Below are positions 44,667-53,854 of a stretch of 64,000 nt of DNA, one piece after another; positions within the stretch are counted from its first letter, which is position 1; each line of letters opens with the position of its first letter. The DNA is taken from NCBI RefSeq assembly GCF_003202155.1, contig NZ_QFLI01000001.1, forward strand, positions 620,001-684,000. The letters run 5' to 3'. Position numbers and translations under genes: made by a program. The notes beneath the pieces are model-generated. The model did no database searches and had not been told where the DNA came from. It saw only the letters and a list, made by a program, of their open reading frames with translations. The DNA comes from Marinifilum breve (lineage in GTDB: Bacteria; Bacteroidota; Bacteroidia; Bacteroidales; Marinifilaceae).

Positions 44667-45689
44667 ATGGCAAATCAAATAAAAAAACATATTAACTTCC
44701 TGACAAAGGCTTTTGCTTTTACTTTGGTATTTGCTTCGTTATTATTCTCTCACAATTCGTTTGCACAAAACGATGGAGGAATCAATTACGGAGTAAAACT
44801 AGATACCAATGTAATTGTAATTGGAGATCAGATTAATTTGCAATTATCGGTGGAGCAACCAAAGGAGCTTAAAATTGGCTTCCCGGTTTTTTCCGATAGC
44901 ATTGTAAATGGAGTTGAAATTATAAAGCAAACTCCGCAGGATACTACTGCTCTTGAGAATGACGTAATTAAGGTGAATAAGAATTACACCATTACCTCGT
45001 TCGATGGCGGTGTATACAAGTTAAAACCTTTCGAATTTCAGGTTTATGGAAGCGTGAATCAGATTTTGCGTACCGATACTTTGCTATTGGGCGTTAAAAC
45101 CATGCAAATTGATACCACAAAAGGAAATTTTGACATCGTAATGCCGATTCAAACGCCAGTATCATTTGCTGAAATTGCTCCTTGGCTATTGGGAGGATTG
45201 GTAGTACTTGCACTAATTGTATTCCTAATCTGGTATTTCAGATTCCGTCAGAAAGATGAACCATTATTTGCTGTATCGAAACCAATTGAACCTGCTCATG
45301 TGATTGCGCTGAAGAAATTGGATGAGATCAAACAGCAGAAATTATGGCAAGGTGGAAAAGTAAAACAGTTCCACTCAGATTTAACGGATACCATTAGAAC
45401 TTATCTTGATGAAAGATATAACATGTCTACGCAAGAGTCTACTACCGATGAAATTCTTGAGGCTGTAAACTCGGTTGAAGTAAACAACAAGTGGCATACG
45501 AATCTTAGAGAAGTTCTTGAACGTGCCGATTTGGCCAAATTCGCAAAATTCCAACCTCTTCCTAACGAAAACGAACAAAGTTTGAAATATGCCTACCAAA
45601 TTATTGAATCAACCATTTTGGTAGAAAAGGAAGAAGAGAAAAAAGAGGAAGAATCGGAAGCAGATGAAAAATCTGAGTATAAAAAGTAA
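44667..45689 (+). CDS. DUF4381-like membrane protein of the bat operon
   Basis: The 340-residue protein has a signal peptide (about 1-33, ending NSFAQN), a BatD-like periplasmic beta domain (about 40-150) and one membrane segment (about 170-190). A cytoplasmic helical part with HSDLTDTIRTYLDERYNM follows, and the acidic and lysine-rich tail looks disordered. It fits the unnamed gene often found between DUF58 and batA in Bacteroidota, related to DUF4381. Its exact function is not known. Confidence 0.78.
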   Translation: MANQIKKHINFLTKAFAFTLVFASLLFSHNSFAQNDGGINYGVKLDTNVIVIGDQINLQLSVEQPKELKIGFPVFSDSIVNGVEIIKQTPQDTTALENDVIKVNKNYTITSFDGGVYKLKPFEFQVYGSVNQILRTDTLLLGVKTMQIDTTKGNFDIVMPIQTPVSFAEIAPWLLGGLVVLALIVFLIWYFRFRQKDEPLFAVSKPIEPAHVIALKKLDEIKQQKLWQGGKVKQFHSDLTDTIRTYLDERYNMSTQESTTDEILEAVNSVEVNNKWHTNLREVLERADLAKFAKFQPLPNENEQSLKYAYQIIESTILVEKEEEKKEEESEADEKSEYKK

Positions 45690-45707
45690 ACATTGAAACA
45701 ATAGACT

Positions 45708-46700
45708 ATGAGTTCTATAGAATTTGCAAATCCGGAATATTTCTACCTTTTGTTGCTTCTGCTACCAGTAATTGTATGGTACATTCTGAAGGACAAAAAT
45801 GCACATGCAAGTATTCAGGTTTCAACTGTAAAAAGTTTTAATGCTGCTCCAAAAACTTACAAATACTATCTGCGTCATGCGCTGATTGTGTTTCGTGTTT
45901 TGGCAATAGCATTTATCGTGATAGCATTGGCTCGTCCGCAGTCAAGCAACAAATTTCAGGATACCATTACCGAAGGGATCGACATTGTAATGTCTTTGGA
46001 TATTTCGAGCAGTATGTTGGCTCGCGATTTTGAGCCAGATCGATTGGAAGCTGCCAAAGATGTAGCAACACAATTTATTACAGGTCGTCCTGAGGATAAA
46101 ATTGGATTGGTAATTTTTAGTGGGGAAAGTTTTACACAATGTCCGCTAACTACCGACCATGCAGTATTAATTAACCTGTTCAAGGATATCCACAGTGGTA
46201 TGATTGAAGATGGTACTGCCATTGGTTTGGGTTTGGCAAACGCGGTGAACCGATTGAAGGACAGTGAAGCAAAATCGAGAGTGGTAATTCTGCTTACCGA
46301 TGGAGATAACAACCGAGGTGAAATTGCGCCTTTAACCGCTGCAGAGCTGGCTAAATCGTTTGGCATTCGTGTGTACACCATTGGGATTGGAACCAGAGGA
46401 ACGGCTCCCTACCCTGTGCAAACGGCTTTTGGTATCAGCATGAGAAATATGCCGGTTAAATTTGATGAATCTGTACTGAAAGAGATTGCAGAAATGACTG
46501 GCGGACAATATTTCCGTGCAACAGACAACAACAAGCTAAAGGCTATTTATGCTGAAATCGATAAGCTTGAGAAAAGTAAAATTGAAGTAAAACAATACAG
46601 CACCAAAAGTGAAGAGTTCTTAATCTTTGCGATGCTTGCCGCATTGTTTTTGCTATTGGAGATTGCATTACGCAATTCAATTTTAAGGAATATTCCTTAA
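45708..46700 (+). CDS. batA: BatA, VWA-domain membrane protein
   Basis: The 330-residue protein has membrane segments near the N-terminus (about 12-27 and 55-75) and the C-terminus (about 305-322). Between them is a VWA domain (about 87-290) with an intact MIDAS site: DISSSM, a threonine in the APLTxD-like region (CPLTTDHA), and LLTDGDNNRGE. Bat proteins (Bacteroides aerotolerance) are thought to form a membrane complex that helps cells withstand oxygen. BatA and BatB are paralogues and are adjacent. Confidence 0.93.
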   Translation: MSSIEFANPEYFYLLLLLLPVIVWYILKDKNAHASIQVSTVKSFNAAPKTYKYYLRHALIVFRVLAIAFIVIALARPQSSNKFQDTITEGIDIVMSLDISSSMLARDFEPDRLEAAKDVATQFITGRPEDKIGLVIFSGESFTQCPLTTDHAVLINLFKDIHSGMIEDGTAIGLGLANAVNRLKDSEAKSRVVILLTDGDNNRGEIAPLTAAELAKSFGIRVYTIGIGTRGTAPYPVQTAFGISMRNMPVKFDESVLKEIAEMTGGQYFRATDNNKLKAIYAEIDKLEKSKIEVKQYSTKSEEFLIFAMLAALFLLLEIALRNSILRNIP

Positions 46701-46735
46701 TTGTAATTATTTGATAAACCGAAAATCATTGATAA

Positions 46736-47773
46736 ATGGATCAGTTTCGTTTCGATCATCCTGAATTTCTATACTTATTCGCACTCATACCAATATTGGT
46801 GGTGTTGTACTGGGTAAGCCATGTAATTAAGAAGAAAGCTTTGCAAAAATTTGGTGAGATGAACATCATCTCCCATTTGATGCCTTATGCTTCATTTACC
46901 CGACCTGTGTATAAATTTTCAATTTTGATATTGGCTCTAAGCTTTATCATTATTGGTGTAGCAGGTCCACAATTTGGATCAAAGCTTCAGAAGATAAAAA
47001 GAAAAGGTGTTGAGGTAATCATTGCTTTGGATGTTTCCAACTCGATGATGGCACAAGACATTCAGCCAAACCGCTTGGAGCGTGCAAAACGTGCCATTTC
47101 GAAAATGGTTGACAAGCTTAACAACGATAAGGTTGGTTTGATTGTTTTTGCTGGTGAAGCTTATACCCAATTGCCAATTACTACCGATTATGCTTCGGCA
47201 AAACTGTTCTTGTCTTCCATTAGTACCGATATTGTTCCGATTCAGGGAACAGCCATTGGTTCAGCAATTACATTGGCAACGCGAAGTTTTACACCAGATA
47301 GTGAAGCCAGCAAGGCAATTATTGTAATTACAGATGGTGAAAACCACGAAGACGATGCAGTAACGGCAGCTAATATGGCTAAAGAAATGGGAATTGCTGT
47401 TCATACCATTGCAATGGGATCACCAGAAGGTGCTCCTATTCCTGTAAGAGCTGGTTCCAGTGATTTCAGACGTGATGATGAAGGTAATATTGTGATTTCG
47501 AAACTGGATCAGCAAATGGTTGAGGAAATTGCAACCGCAGGAGGCGGAAAAGCAGTAATTGCCAACAACACAACCACGGGTTTAAACGTTCTATTTAAAG
47601 AAATCAATAAAATGGATAAAACAGAATTGGAAGCCAGAGTTTATACTGCTTACGATGAAAAGTTTCAGATATTCCTGGCAATCGGTTTGTTGCTTTTATT
47701 CATTGAATTCCTTGTTTTGGAACGTAAGAACCGTCATTTAAAAGACATTAATTTATTTAATCCATCGAAGTAG
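46736..47773 (+). CDS. batB: BatB, VWA-domain membrane protein
   Basis: The 345-residue paralogue of BatA has the same layout: two N-terminal membrane segments, a VWA domain with DVSNSMMAQD, LPITTDYA and VITDGENHEDD as MIDAS elements, and one C-terminal membrane segment (about 312-330). It starts 35 bp after batA. A heterodimer of BatA and BatB facing the periplasm is the working model for the family. Confidence 0.93.
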   Translation: MDQFRFDHPEFLYLFALIPILVVLYWVSHVIKKKALQKFGEMNIISHLMPYASFTRPVYKFSILILALSFIIIGVAGPQFGSKLQKIKRKGVEVIIALDVSNSMMAQDIQPNRLERAKRAISKMVDKLNNDKVGLIVFAGEAYTQLPITTDYASAKLFLSSISTDIVPIQGTAIGSAITLATRSFTPDSEASKAIIVITDGENHEDDAVTAANMAKEMGIAVHTIAMGSPEGAPIPVRAGSSDFRRDDEGNIVISKLDQQMVEEIATAGGGKAVIANNTTTGLNVLFKEINKMDKTELEARVYTAYDEKFQIFLAIGLLLLFIEFLVLERKNRHLKDINLFNPSK

Positions 47774-47793
47774 AACGATACAAATCCTTTAAA

Positions 47794-48594
47794 ATGAAAA
47801 AAGTATTATTGTTATTCATTAGCTTGATTTGTCTTCTAAGCATGGAGGCAGTAGCCCAGAAGGAAAGAAAGTTTATCCGATCAGGTAATGAACTTTTTGA
47901 GGGAGAGAAATTTGAAAATTCGGAAGTTGAATACCGCAAAGCTTTGGATAAGAAAATCAATTCTTTCGAGGCAGGGTTCAACCTGGGTGATGCATTGTAC
48001 AAGCAAAAAAAATACGAAGAAGCTTTAAAGCAGTTCCAAACTTTGGCTGTTAACGAAAAGAATCCTGAAAAGCTTGGTCACTTGTTTCACAATATGGGAA
48101 ACACACTTTTGGAAAGTAAAAAGATTGATGAAAGTATTGAAGCTTACAAGCAATCCTTGCGTTACAATCCAAATTCACAGGAAACCAAATACAACCTGGA
48201 ATATGCTCGCCAAATGAAAAAGAAACAGGAAGAAGAGCAGAAAAAGAAAGATCAGAACAAAGATCAAAATAAGGATCAGAAAGATCAGGATAAAAAAGAC
48301 CAGGACAAGAAGGATCAAGATAAGAAGGACCAGGATAAAAAAGATCAAGACAAAAAAGATCAGAATAAGAAGGATCAGGACAAGAATAAAGATCAACAAA
48401 ACAAGGACAAGCAAGACAAAGGCGATAAGGATAAACAAAAGCAACAGCAGCAACAACCTAAAATCTCGAAAGAGGATGCTAAACGCTTGCTAGAAGCATT
48501 GGAGAACGACGAGAAGAAAGTTCAGGAGAAAGTTCAAAAGGCCAAAGCCAAAGCAATGAAAGCGAAAAAGACCAAAATCAAAAAGGATTGGTAA
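47794..48594 (+). CDS. batC: BatC, TPR protein with a Lys/Asp/Gln repeat tail
   Basis: The 266-residue protein has a signal peptide (about 1-22, ending AVAQ), about three TPR units (about 28-140) and then a charged run of KDQ/KKDQD repeats (about 147-215) encoded by a near-15-bp DNA repeat. A basic C-terminus follows. BatC is the TPR member of the Bat complex. The repeat tail is probably disordered and may vary in length between strains. Confidence 0.9.
   Translation: MKKVLLLFISLICLLSMEAVAQKERKFIRSGNELFEGEKFENSEVEYRKALDKKINSFEAGFNLGDALYKQKKYEEALKQFQTLAVNEKNPEKLGHLFHNMGNTLLESKKIDESIEAYKQSLRYNPNSQETKYNLEYARQMKKKQEEEQKKKDQNKDQNKDQKDQDKKDQDKKDQDKKDQDKKDQDKKDQNKKDQDKNKDQQNKDKQDKGDKDKQKQQQQQPKISKEDAKRLLEALENDEKKVQEKVQKAKAKAMKAKKTKIKKDW
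48278..48395 (+). repeat. Near-15-bp coding repeat in batC
   Basis: The unit reads approximately GATCAGGACAAGAAG and encodes D-Q-D-K-K. It is repeated about seven times with silent changes and some D/N exchanges. The count is a multiple of codons, so length change would keep the frame. Confidence 0.75.
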
Positions 48595-48701
48595 TTGCTT
48601 GTTGAATCTTGAACTTAAGTGATGATTTATAGTTACATTTGTGCGATAAATTTGATCATCAGAAAACAAAAAGAACACATCTGAAAAACAGAACATTACG
48701 G

Positions 48702-50510
48702 ATGAAGAAAATATTTTTCTTACTATTAGCAACATTATTTATTACTTCTGCCTCGTTTGCAGAAGAAGTTAAATTTACAGCTGCAGCACCTCGTGTGGTT
48801 GAGGTAGGCGAACAATTCCAATTAATATACTCCATCAACCAAAAAGCCAAGGACATTCAACTTCCGGCAATTGATGGTTTCCGTGATTTGGTAGGTCGTC
48901 CTTCTGTAGCAACAAATTCAAGTACACAATACATCAACGGCAAGTGGAGTTCGTCAACTACCTACACCTACACATATGTATTATTGGCCGAAAAAGAAGG
49001 AAAGTTTACGATTAATCCAGCCAAAATTAAGGTAAAAGGTTATGAGTTTAGTTCCAATTCGGTGAGTATTGAAGTAGTTAAAACCAACTCAAAATCTCAA
49101 AACAGTCAGGGTAATCAATCGTCACAGGCTTCAGCCAATAAAATCACTCAAGCCAATTTATTTGTAAAGGTCGATCTTGATCGCAAGAGTGTTTATATGG
49201 GAGAGCACGTTGTGGCTACCATTAAAGTTTATACTCGTTTAAACATTGCAGGATTTGGCGATTCAAAATTCCCTTCGTTTAACGGCTTTTTGAGTCAGGA
49301 AATTCCTACGCCAGGACAAATTTCTTTACAAAGAGAAAATGTAAATGGTACCATTTACAACACTGGTGTTATCCGTAAATTAATTCTATTCCCTCAGCAT
49401 ACTGGGAAAATTACCATCGATCCATTTGAGTTGGAATGTATCATTCGTCAACGCAGATCAAATAGCAACAGAGGATTCTTTGATGATTTCTTTGATAACT
49501 ATCGTGACATTAGAGTTCCAAGAAAGAGTAAACCAGTTACCATTCGTGTGAAAGAGTTTCCTGCTAACAAACCAGCAAGTTTTGATGGTGCAGTTGGTAG
49601 CTTTAGAATGTCAGCAAATGTTGATAAAGATTCTCTTCAAGCAAATGAGGCGATTTCTTTAAAAGTTAAAATTTCGGGGAATGGTAACCTGAAACTAATT
49701 AATCCTCCGGAATTTGACTTCCCTGCAGACTTTGAGGTTTACGATCCAACTACCAAACAGGATATCAAGAGCACTGCAAAAGGGATGACAGGTTCAACAA
49801 CCTTTGAATATTTAATTATTCCTCGTCATGCTGGCAACTATGAAATTCCACCGGTTGACTTTAGTTTCTTCGATCCTAAAGCTGGAATTTACCGCACCCG
49901 ATCAACTCCAAAATTCAATATAAAAGTTGGAAAAGGTAGTGGAGATGCAACTAGTGCTGTTATCAGTTCGTTCTCGAAAGAAGATGTGAAGTTTATTGGC
50001 AAAGACATTCGTTTTATCAAAACCAACGATTTTACACCTCGATTGAAAGGTCAGGTATTCTTTGGTACCACCAACTTCTATCTTGCCTACTTAATTCCAT
50101 TTTTGGTATTCATTCTTGCTTTTGTTTTCAACAGAAAACGAATTAAAGAGAATGCCGATCTTGCTCGTGTTAAAAATAAGCGTGCCAACCGAGTTGCCAT
50201 GAAGCGATTGAAAGCTGCTTCGGCAAGTTTAAAAGCACAGAAGAAAGAAGAATTCTACGATGAAATATTAAAAGCTCTTTGGGGTTATACTTCCGATAAG
50301 TTGAACCTACCCTTGTCTGATTTGAACAAGGAAAACATTACTGAAATTTTACAAGGAAAGAATGTGGAAGATGAATTAACTCAAGACTTCCTGAATATTT
50401 TGGATACTTGTGAGTTCGCACGCTACGCTCCTTCTTCAGGATCGTCGGAAATGGATGAACTGTACAAGAAAACAATGGAGACAATTACCAAATTAGAAAA
50501 GAGCATCTAG
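48702..50510 (+). CDS. batD: BatD, membrane protein with BatD (DUF11-like) beta domains
   Basis: From the ATG at 48702 the protein has about 602 residues, a signal peptide (ending SFAEE), large periplasmic beta-sandwich domains (about 20-420), one membrane segment (FYLAYLIPFLVFILAFVF) and a cytoplasmic helical tail. Family marks are ANLFVKVDLDRKSVYMGEHVVATIKVYTR and GNLKLINPPEF. The frame is open to 48639, but only the ATG at 48702 gives a signal peptide. BatD is the largest part of the Bat complex. Confidence 0.93.
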   Translation: MKKIFFLLLATLFITSASFAEEVKFTAAAPRVVEVGEQFQLIYSINQKAKDIQLPAIDGFRDLVGRPSVATNSSTQYINGKWSSSTTYTYTYVLLAEKEGKFTINPAKIKVKGYEFSSNSVSIEVVKTNSKSQNSQGNQSSQASANKITQANLFVKVDLDRKSVYMGEHVVATIKVYTRLNIAGFGDSKFPSFNGFLSQEIPTPGQISLQRENVNGTIYNTGVIRKLILFPQHTGKITIDPFELECIIRQRRSNSNRGFFDDFFDNYRDIRVPRKSKPVTIRVKEFPANKPASFDGAVGSFRMSANVDKDSLQANEAISLKVKISGNGNLKLINPPEFDFPADFEVYDPTTKQDIKSTAKGMTGSTTFEYLIIPRHAGNYEIPPVDFSFFDPKAGIYRTRSTPKFNIKVGKGSGDATSAVISSFSKEDVKFIGKDIRFIKTNDFTPRLKGQVFFGTTNFYLAYLIPFLVFILAFVFNRKRIKENADLARVKNKRANRVAMKRLKAASASLKAQKKEEFYDEILKALWGYTSDKLNLPLSDLNKENITEILQGKNVEDELTQDFLNILDTCEFARYAPSSGSSEMDELYKKTMETITKLEKSI

Positions 50511-50525
50511 TAAAATCGAATAGAA

Positions 50526-51275
50526 ATGAAGAAATTATTATATATCCTTATTGCTTTGCTATTTGTTTCTGCTGCTCAGGCGCAGGATACTCCAATTCGT
50601 GAAGCAAACGATTTTTACCAAAAAGGAGAATACGAAAAGGCAATTAAATCATACGAGTTTGTATTGGAAACACATATCGAATCTCCTGAGATTTACTTTA
50701 ATCTTGCCAATTCATATTACAAGACAGGACAAATTGCTCCTGCGATCTTAAATTACGAAAGAGCGAAACTTCTTGCTCCTCAAGACAAAGATGTAGAGTA
50801 CAATTTAAAAATGGCTCAGGCTCATGTTTTAGACAAGCTGGAAGTGTTGCCAGAATTATTCCTTAAAAGATGGTTTTCCGGAATCAGAAATGCTTTCTCG
50901 GCAGATTTATGGTCATACCTATCTATCGGATTGTTCTTTTTGTGCTTGCTGTTTGCATGTTTCTACTTGTATAGCAACAAGGTTGGTTTAAAAAAGTTAG
51001 GTTTCTTTTTCGCAGCAATCAGTTTAGTACTAAGCATTGTTAGTTACTCTTTTGCATCGACCCGAACCGATGAAATTACCAATCGTGAGTATGCAATTAT
51101 TTTTAGCCCTAGCGTTACCATTAAAGGCTCGCCAGATGTGAGTGGTACAGAATTGTTTCTTTTGCACGAAGGAACCAAAGTTAAAGTGATTGATCAATTG
51201 GGCGATTGGAGAAACATTCAGTTGAGCGATGGAAACGAAGGTTGGCTGAAGAAAGAAGACCTTGAAATGATATAA
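50526..51275 (+). CDS. batE: BatE, TPR and SH3-domain membrane protein
   Basis: The 249-residue protein has a signal peptide (about 1-19), two TPR units (about 23-95), two adjacent membrane segments (about 137-155 and 160-180) and a C-terminal SH3-like domain (about 190-249, KGSPDVSGTELFLLHEGTKVKVI). It closes the bat operon and is followed by a strong terminator. Confidence 0.92.
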   Translation: MKKLLYILIALLFVSAAQAQDTPIREANDFYQKGEYEKAIKSYEFVLETHIESPEIYFNLANSYYKTGQIAPAILNYERAKLLAPQDKDVEYNLKMAQAHVLDKLEVLPELFLKRWFSGIRNAFSADLWSYLSIGLFFLCLLFACFYLYSNKVGLKKLGFFFAAISLVLSIVSYSFASTRTDEITNREYAIIFSPSVTIKGSPDVSGTELFLLHEGTKVKVIDQLGDWRNIQLSDGNEGWLKKEDLEMI

Positions 51276-51297
51276 ATGAAACTTTAATTTATAATAT

Positions 51298-51329
51298 TAG
51301 CTGTTAGTTTTACTAGCAGCTATTTTTTT
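51298..51329 (+). terminator. Rho-independent terminator of the bat operon
   Basis: TAGCTGTTAGT pairs with ACTAGCAGCTA (one G-U) across a 3-base loop, followed by seven T residues, 22 bp after the batE stop. Confidence 0.92.
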
Positions 51330-51385
51330 ATAAAAATGATGAGAGAGTCATTTTAATAATGAAACGAGATGACCTTTTCCAATTA

Positions 51386-51642
51386 TCATTTGATGAAAAC
51401 GAAAATTCATTTTTTCAAATTATCATTTAATAAAAGGCCAAAACGTGATATTTTAACTCTTTATCATTTAATGAAAGACTAAAACGTGATATTTTAGCTC
51501 TTTATCATTTAATGAAAGACCAAAATGTGATATTTTAACTCTTCATCATTTAATGAAAGACCAAAATGTAATATTTTAACTCTTCATCATTTAATGAAAG
51601 ACCAAAATGTAATATTTTGGCTCTTTATCATTTAATAAAAGT
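51386..51642. repeat. 41-bp satellite between batE and the mutarotase-like gene
   Basis: TCATTTAAT recurs at 51423, 51464, 51505, 51546, 51587 and 51628, exactly 41 bp apart, with a diverged unit at 51386 (37 bp before). Each unit reads roughly TCATTTAATGAAAGACCAAA followed by ATGTGATATTTTAACTCTT(T/C)A and contains the near-palindrome TCATTTAATGA. The array ends 29 bp before the next start codon, so the promoter of that gene must lie within it or upstream. The remainder of 51276-51671 holds only the terminator. Confidence 0.95.
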
Positions 51643-51671
51643 GAGATACATTTTTTAAGAATTAGAAAATA

Positions 51672-52550
51672 ATGATTTACACAATACAAAACGACCAATT
51701 GAAAGTTTCAGTCCTCGAAAAAGGTGCTGAACTGTGCAGCATACAATCTATTAAAAATGGAACTGAATACATATGGCAGGCAAACCCTGATATTTGGGGA
51801 AGCCACGCTCCTAACCTATTTCCTGTTATCGGATGCCTAAAAGAAAATGCATTTATTCATGAAGGGAAAGAATATGCCATGCCTAAGCATGGTTTTATTC
51901 GCAACAATACCGATGTAAAACTATTTGAACAAAGCGAAGATCGCCTATCTTTCATATTATCTTCGAATGAAAACACACGAAAAGTTTATCCTTTCGAATT
52001 TGAGTTCAAGATTCATTTCATTCTTGAATCAAACCAGTTGAAAGTCGTTCATGAGATTACCAGTGCCGGAAACAATGAAATGCTGTTCCATTTAGGTGGT
52101 CATCCGGCTTTTAATTGTCAATTGAAAAATGGTGAAGAGTACACCGATTATTATTTGGAGTTTGAACAAAACGAAACTTTAAATACCTGGAATTTGGCAG
52201 ATGGTGGTTTAATTGGATCAGAAGGCAAACAAGTCTTGAACAATGCAAACACCATTAATCTTCATCCAGAGATTTTTGCCAAGGATGCACTAATCCTGAA
52301 AAATTTAAAATCTTCGGCAATTAGCTTAAAGTGTAAAAAATCAGATTTTGAATTGAAAGTTCGCTTTGCTGATTTTCCTTATTTGGGACTTTGGGCAAAA
52401 CCTCATGCTCCCTACGTATGCATTGAACCTTGGATTGGAATTGCTGATAGTGCAGATAGCAATCGAGAATTTTCAAGCAAAGAGTTGTTACAGAAATTAG
52501 AACCCGGAAATAAATTTACGGCAGAATATTCTATCGAGATAAATGACTAA
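51672..52550 (+). CDS. Aldose 1-epimerase family protein
   Basis: The 292-residue protein belongs to the galactose-mutarotase-like superfamily, LacX/YeaD-type. Motifs are GAELCSIQSIKNGTEYIWQ, PNLFPVIG, MPKHGF, LGGHPAFN (with the catalytic-type His) and LGLWAKPHAPYVCIEPW. It interconverts anomers of sugars or of hexose 6-phosphates; the substrate is not fixed by the sequence. Its upstream region is the 41-bp satellite, and a bidirectional terminator follows. Confidence 0.88.
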   Translation: MIYTIQNDQLKVSVLEKGAELCSIQSIKNGTEYIWQANPDIWGSHAPNLFPVIGCLKENAFIHEGKEYAMPKHGFIRNNTDVKLFEQSEDRLSFILSSNENTRKVYPFEFEFKIHFILESNQLKVVHEITSAGNNEMLFHLGGHPAFNCQLKNGEEYTDYYLEFEQNETLNTWNLADGGLIGSEGKQVLNNANTINLHPEIFAKDALILKNLKSSAISLKCKKSDFELKVRFADFPYLGLWAKPHAPYVCIEPWIGIADSADSNREFSSKELLQKLEPGNKFTAEYSIEIND

Positions 52551-52557
52551 AATAAAG

Positions 52558-52592
52558 CGGCAGTTCAAGTTTGAACTGCCGTTACTATTATT
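52558..52592. terminator. Bidirectional terminator between mutarotase and OYE genes
   Basis: CGGCAGTTCAA at 52558-52568 pairs perfectly with TTGAACTGCCG at 52571-52581 across a 2-base loop, followed by a T-rich stretch on the plus strand. The genes on each side are convergent. Confidence 0.85.
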
Positions 52593-53670
52593 TCATGCTT
52601 GGATAATCGGTATACCCAACCTCATTTCCTCCATAAAAGGTATCCTGATTTGGAAAATTTAACTCTGCATTCAATTCAAACCTCTTTTCTAAATCCGGAT
52701 TTGCCAAATATTGAACTCCAAAGGAAACCAATTCAGCAATATTCCTTTCGATGGCCTTATTGCCGCTGTCTTTGGTAAATCCACCATTCACCATTCTAAC
52801 CCCATTATACAATTTGCCAAACTCAGCAGCTACATCCTGAACCAAATGTGGATGTTCATCAATCGGCATCAACGGTTCAATTAGGTGCAAATATGCCAGA
52901 TTGTAGGCATTCAACTTCTCTATTACAAATGCAAATAAGCTTCTTGGATCAGAATCGCCCATGTCATTAAATAAGCCACTTGGCGATAACCTAACTCCTA
53001 CTCGATTACTTGGCCATACCTCGCAAACGGCATCCATCACTTCAAACAAAAAGCGAGCTCGATTTTCAACGCTCCCACCGTACTCATCATTCCTATGATT
53101 GGTTTTATCTGTAAGAAACTGATCAATTAAATAGCCATTAGCTGCATGGATTTCTATTCCATCAAAACCAGCCTCTTTAGCATTTTTTGCTGCAAGCTTA
53201 TAATCTTCAACAATCGATTTTATTTCCTTCAATTCAAGAGCTCTAGGCATTTCAAAATCTTTTAATCCTTCATAAGTAAAAGCTTGTCCTGAGGCTTTTA
53301 TTGCCGATGGAGCCACTGGCAATTGTCCATTATGGAAATCAGAATGTGAAATCCTTCCAACATGCCACAACTGAATAAATACCTTCCCTCCTTTCTCGTG
53401 AATGGCATTGGTAACCAACTTCCACCCTTCAACTTGTTCTTTGGAGTGTATGCCTGGTGTTGCCGGATATCCCATTCCTTGAGGTGAAATTTGACTTGCT
53501 TCTGTTATTATCAATCCAGCTCCTGAGCGTTGTCTATAATATTCAGCCATCAATTCGGTCGGAACATTTCCTTCTCCTGCCCTATTTCTGGTCATTGGAG
53601 CCATAACCATTCTATTTTTTAGCTGTAAATCTCCGATAGAGAAATTGCTTAGCAATGTATTTTTAGTCAT
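52588..53670 (-). CDS. Old yellow enzyme family alkene reductase
   Basis: The 360-residue FMN enzyme reduces activated double bonds with NAD(P)H. Motifs are LKNRMVMAPMTRNRA near 17-31, GLIITEASQIS, FIQLWHVGRIS, the substrate-binding pair in IEIHAANGYLIDQFL (His-x-x-Asn), and RVGVRLSPSG. It resembles NemA/MorB, with the usual Thr in the first loop. It stands as a single gene, divergent from the U32 gene. Confidence 0.92.
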   Translation of the reverse strand: MTKNTLLSNFSIGDLQLKNRMVMAPMTRNRAGEGNVPTELMAEYYRQRSGAGLIITEASQISPQGMGYPATPGIHSKEQVEGWKLVTNAIHEKGGKVFIQLWHVGRISHSDFHNGQLPVAPSAIKASGQAFTYEGLKDFEMPRALELKEIKSIVEDYKLAAKNAKEAGFDGIEIHAANGYLIDQFLTDKTNHRNDEYGGSVENRARFLFEVMDAVCEVWPSNRVGVRLSPSGLFNDMGDSDPRSLFAFVIEKLNAYNLAYLHLIEPLMPIDEHPHLVQDVAAEFGKLYNGVRMVNGGFTKDSGNKAIERNIAELVSFGVQYLANPDLEKRFELNAELNFPNQDTFYGGNEVGYTDYPSMK

Positions 53671-53827
53671 ATTCTTTTATTATTTTTATTTATACAAGAT
53701 ATAAATAAGAACAAGAATCAGAAAATAAGGTTCATTAAAAAATCTTAAAATGAATTGGTAATAAAGATTTTTTGAAACCAATTTAAAATATGATAGAAGA
53801 ATGCTAAGCGCTTTCAACATTGCTTGG

Positions 53828-53835
53828 TATCTTTG
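53828..53835 (+). promoter_or_regulatory. -7 box for the U32 gene
   Basis: TATCTTTG matches the consensus and lies 20 bp before the ATG at 53855. This argues for that ATG, since the upstream ATG at 53801 lies before the promoter box. Confidence 0.55.
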
Positions 53836-53854
53836 TTTGAAATTAGCGATAAGC

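Noticed and set aside
48175-48456. Leu/Phe/Ile-rich antisense frame within batC
   Set aside because: It is the mirror of the Lys/Asp/Gln repeat and only looks like a membrane protein.
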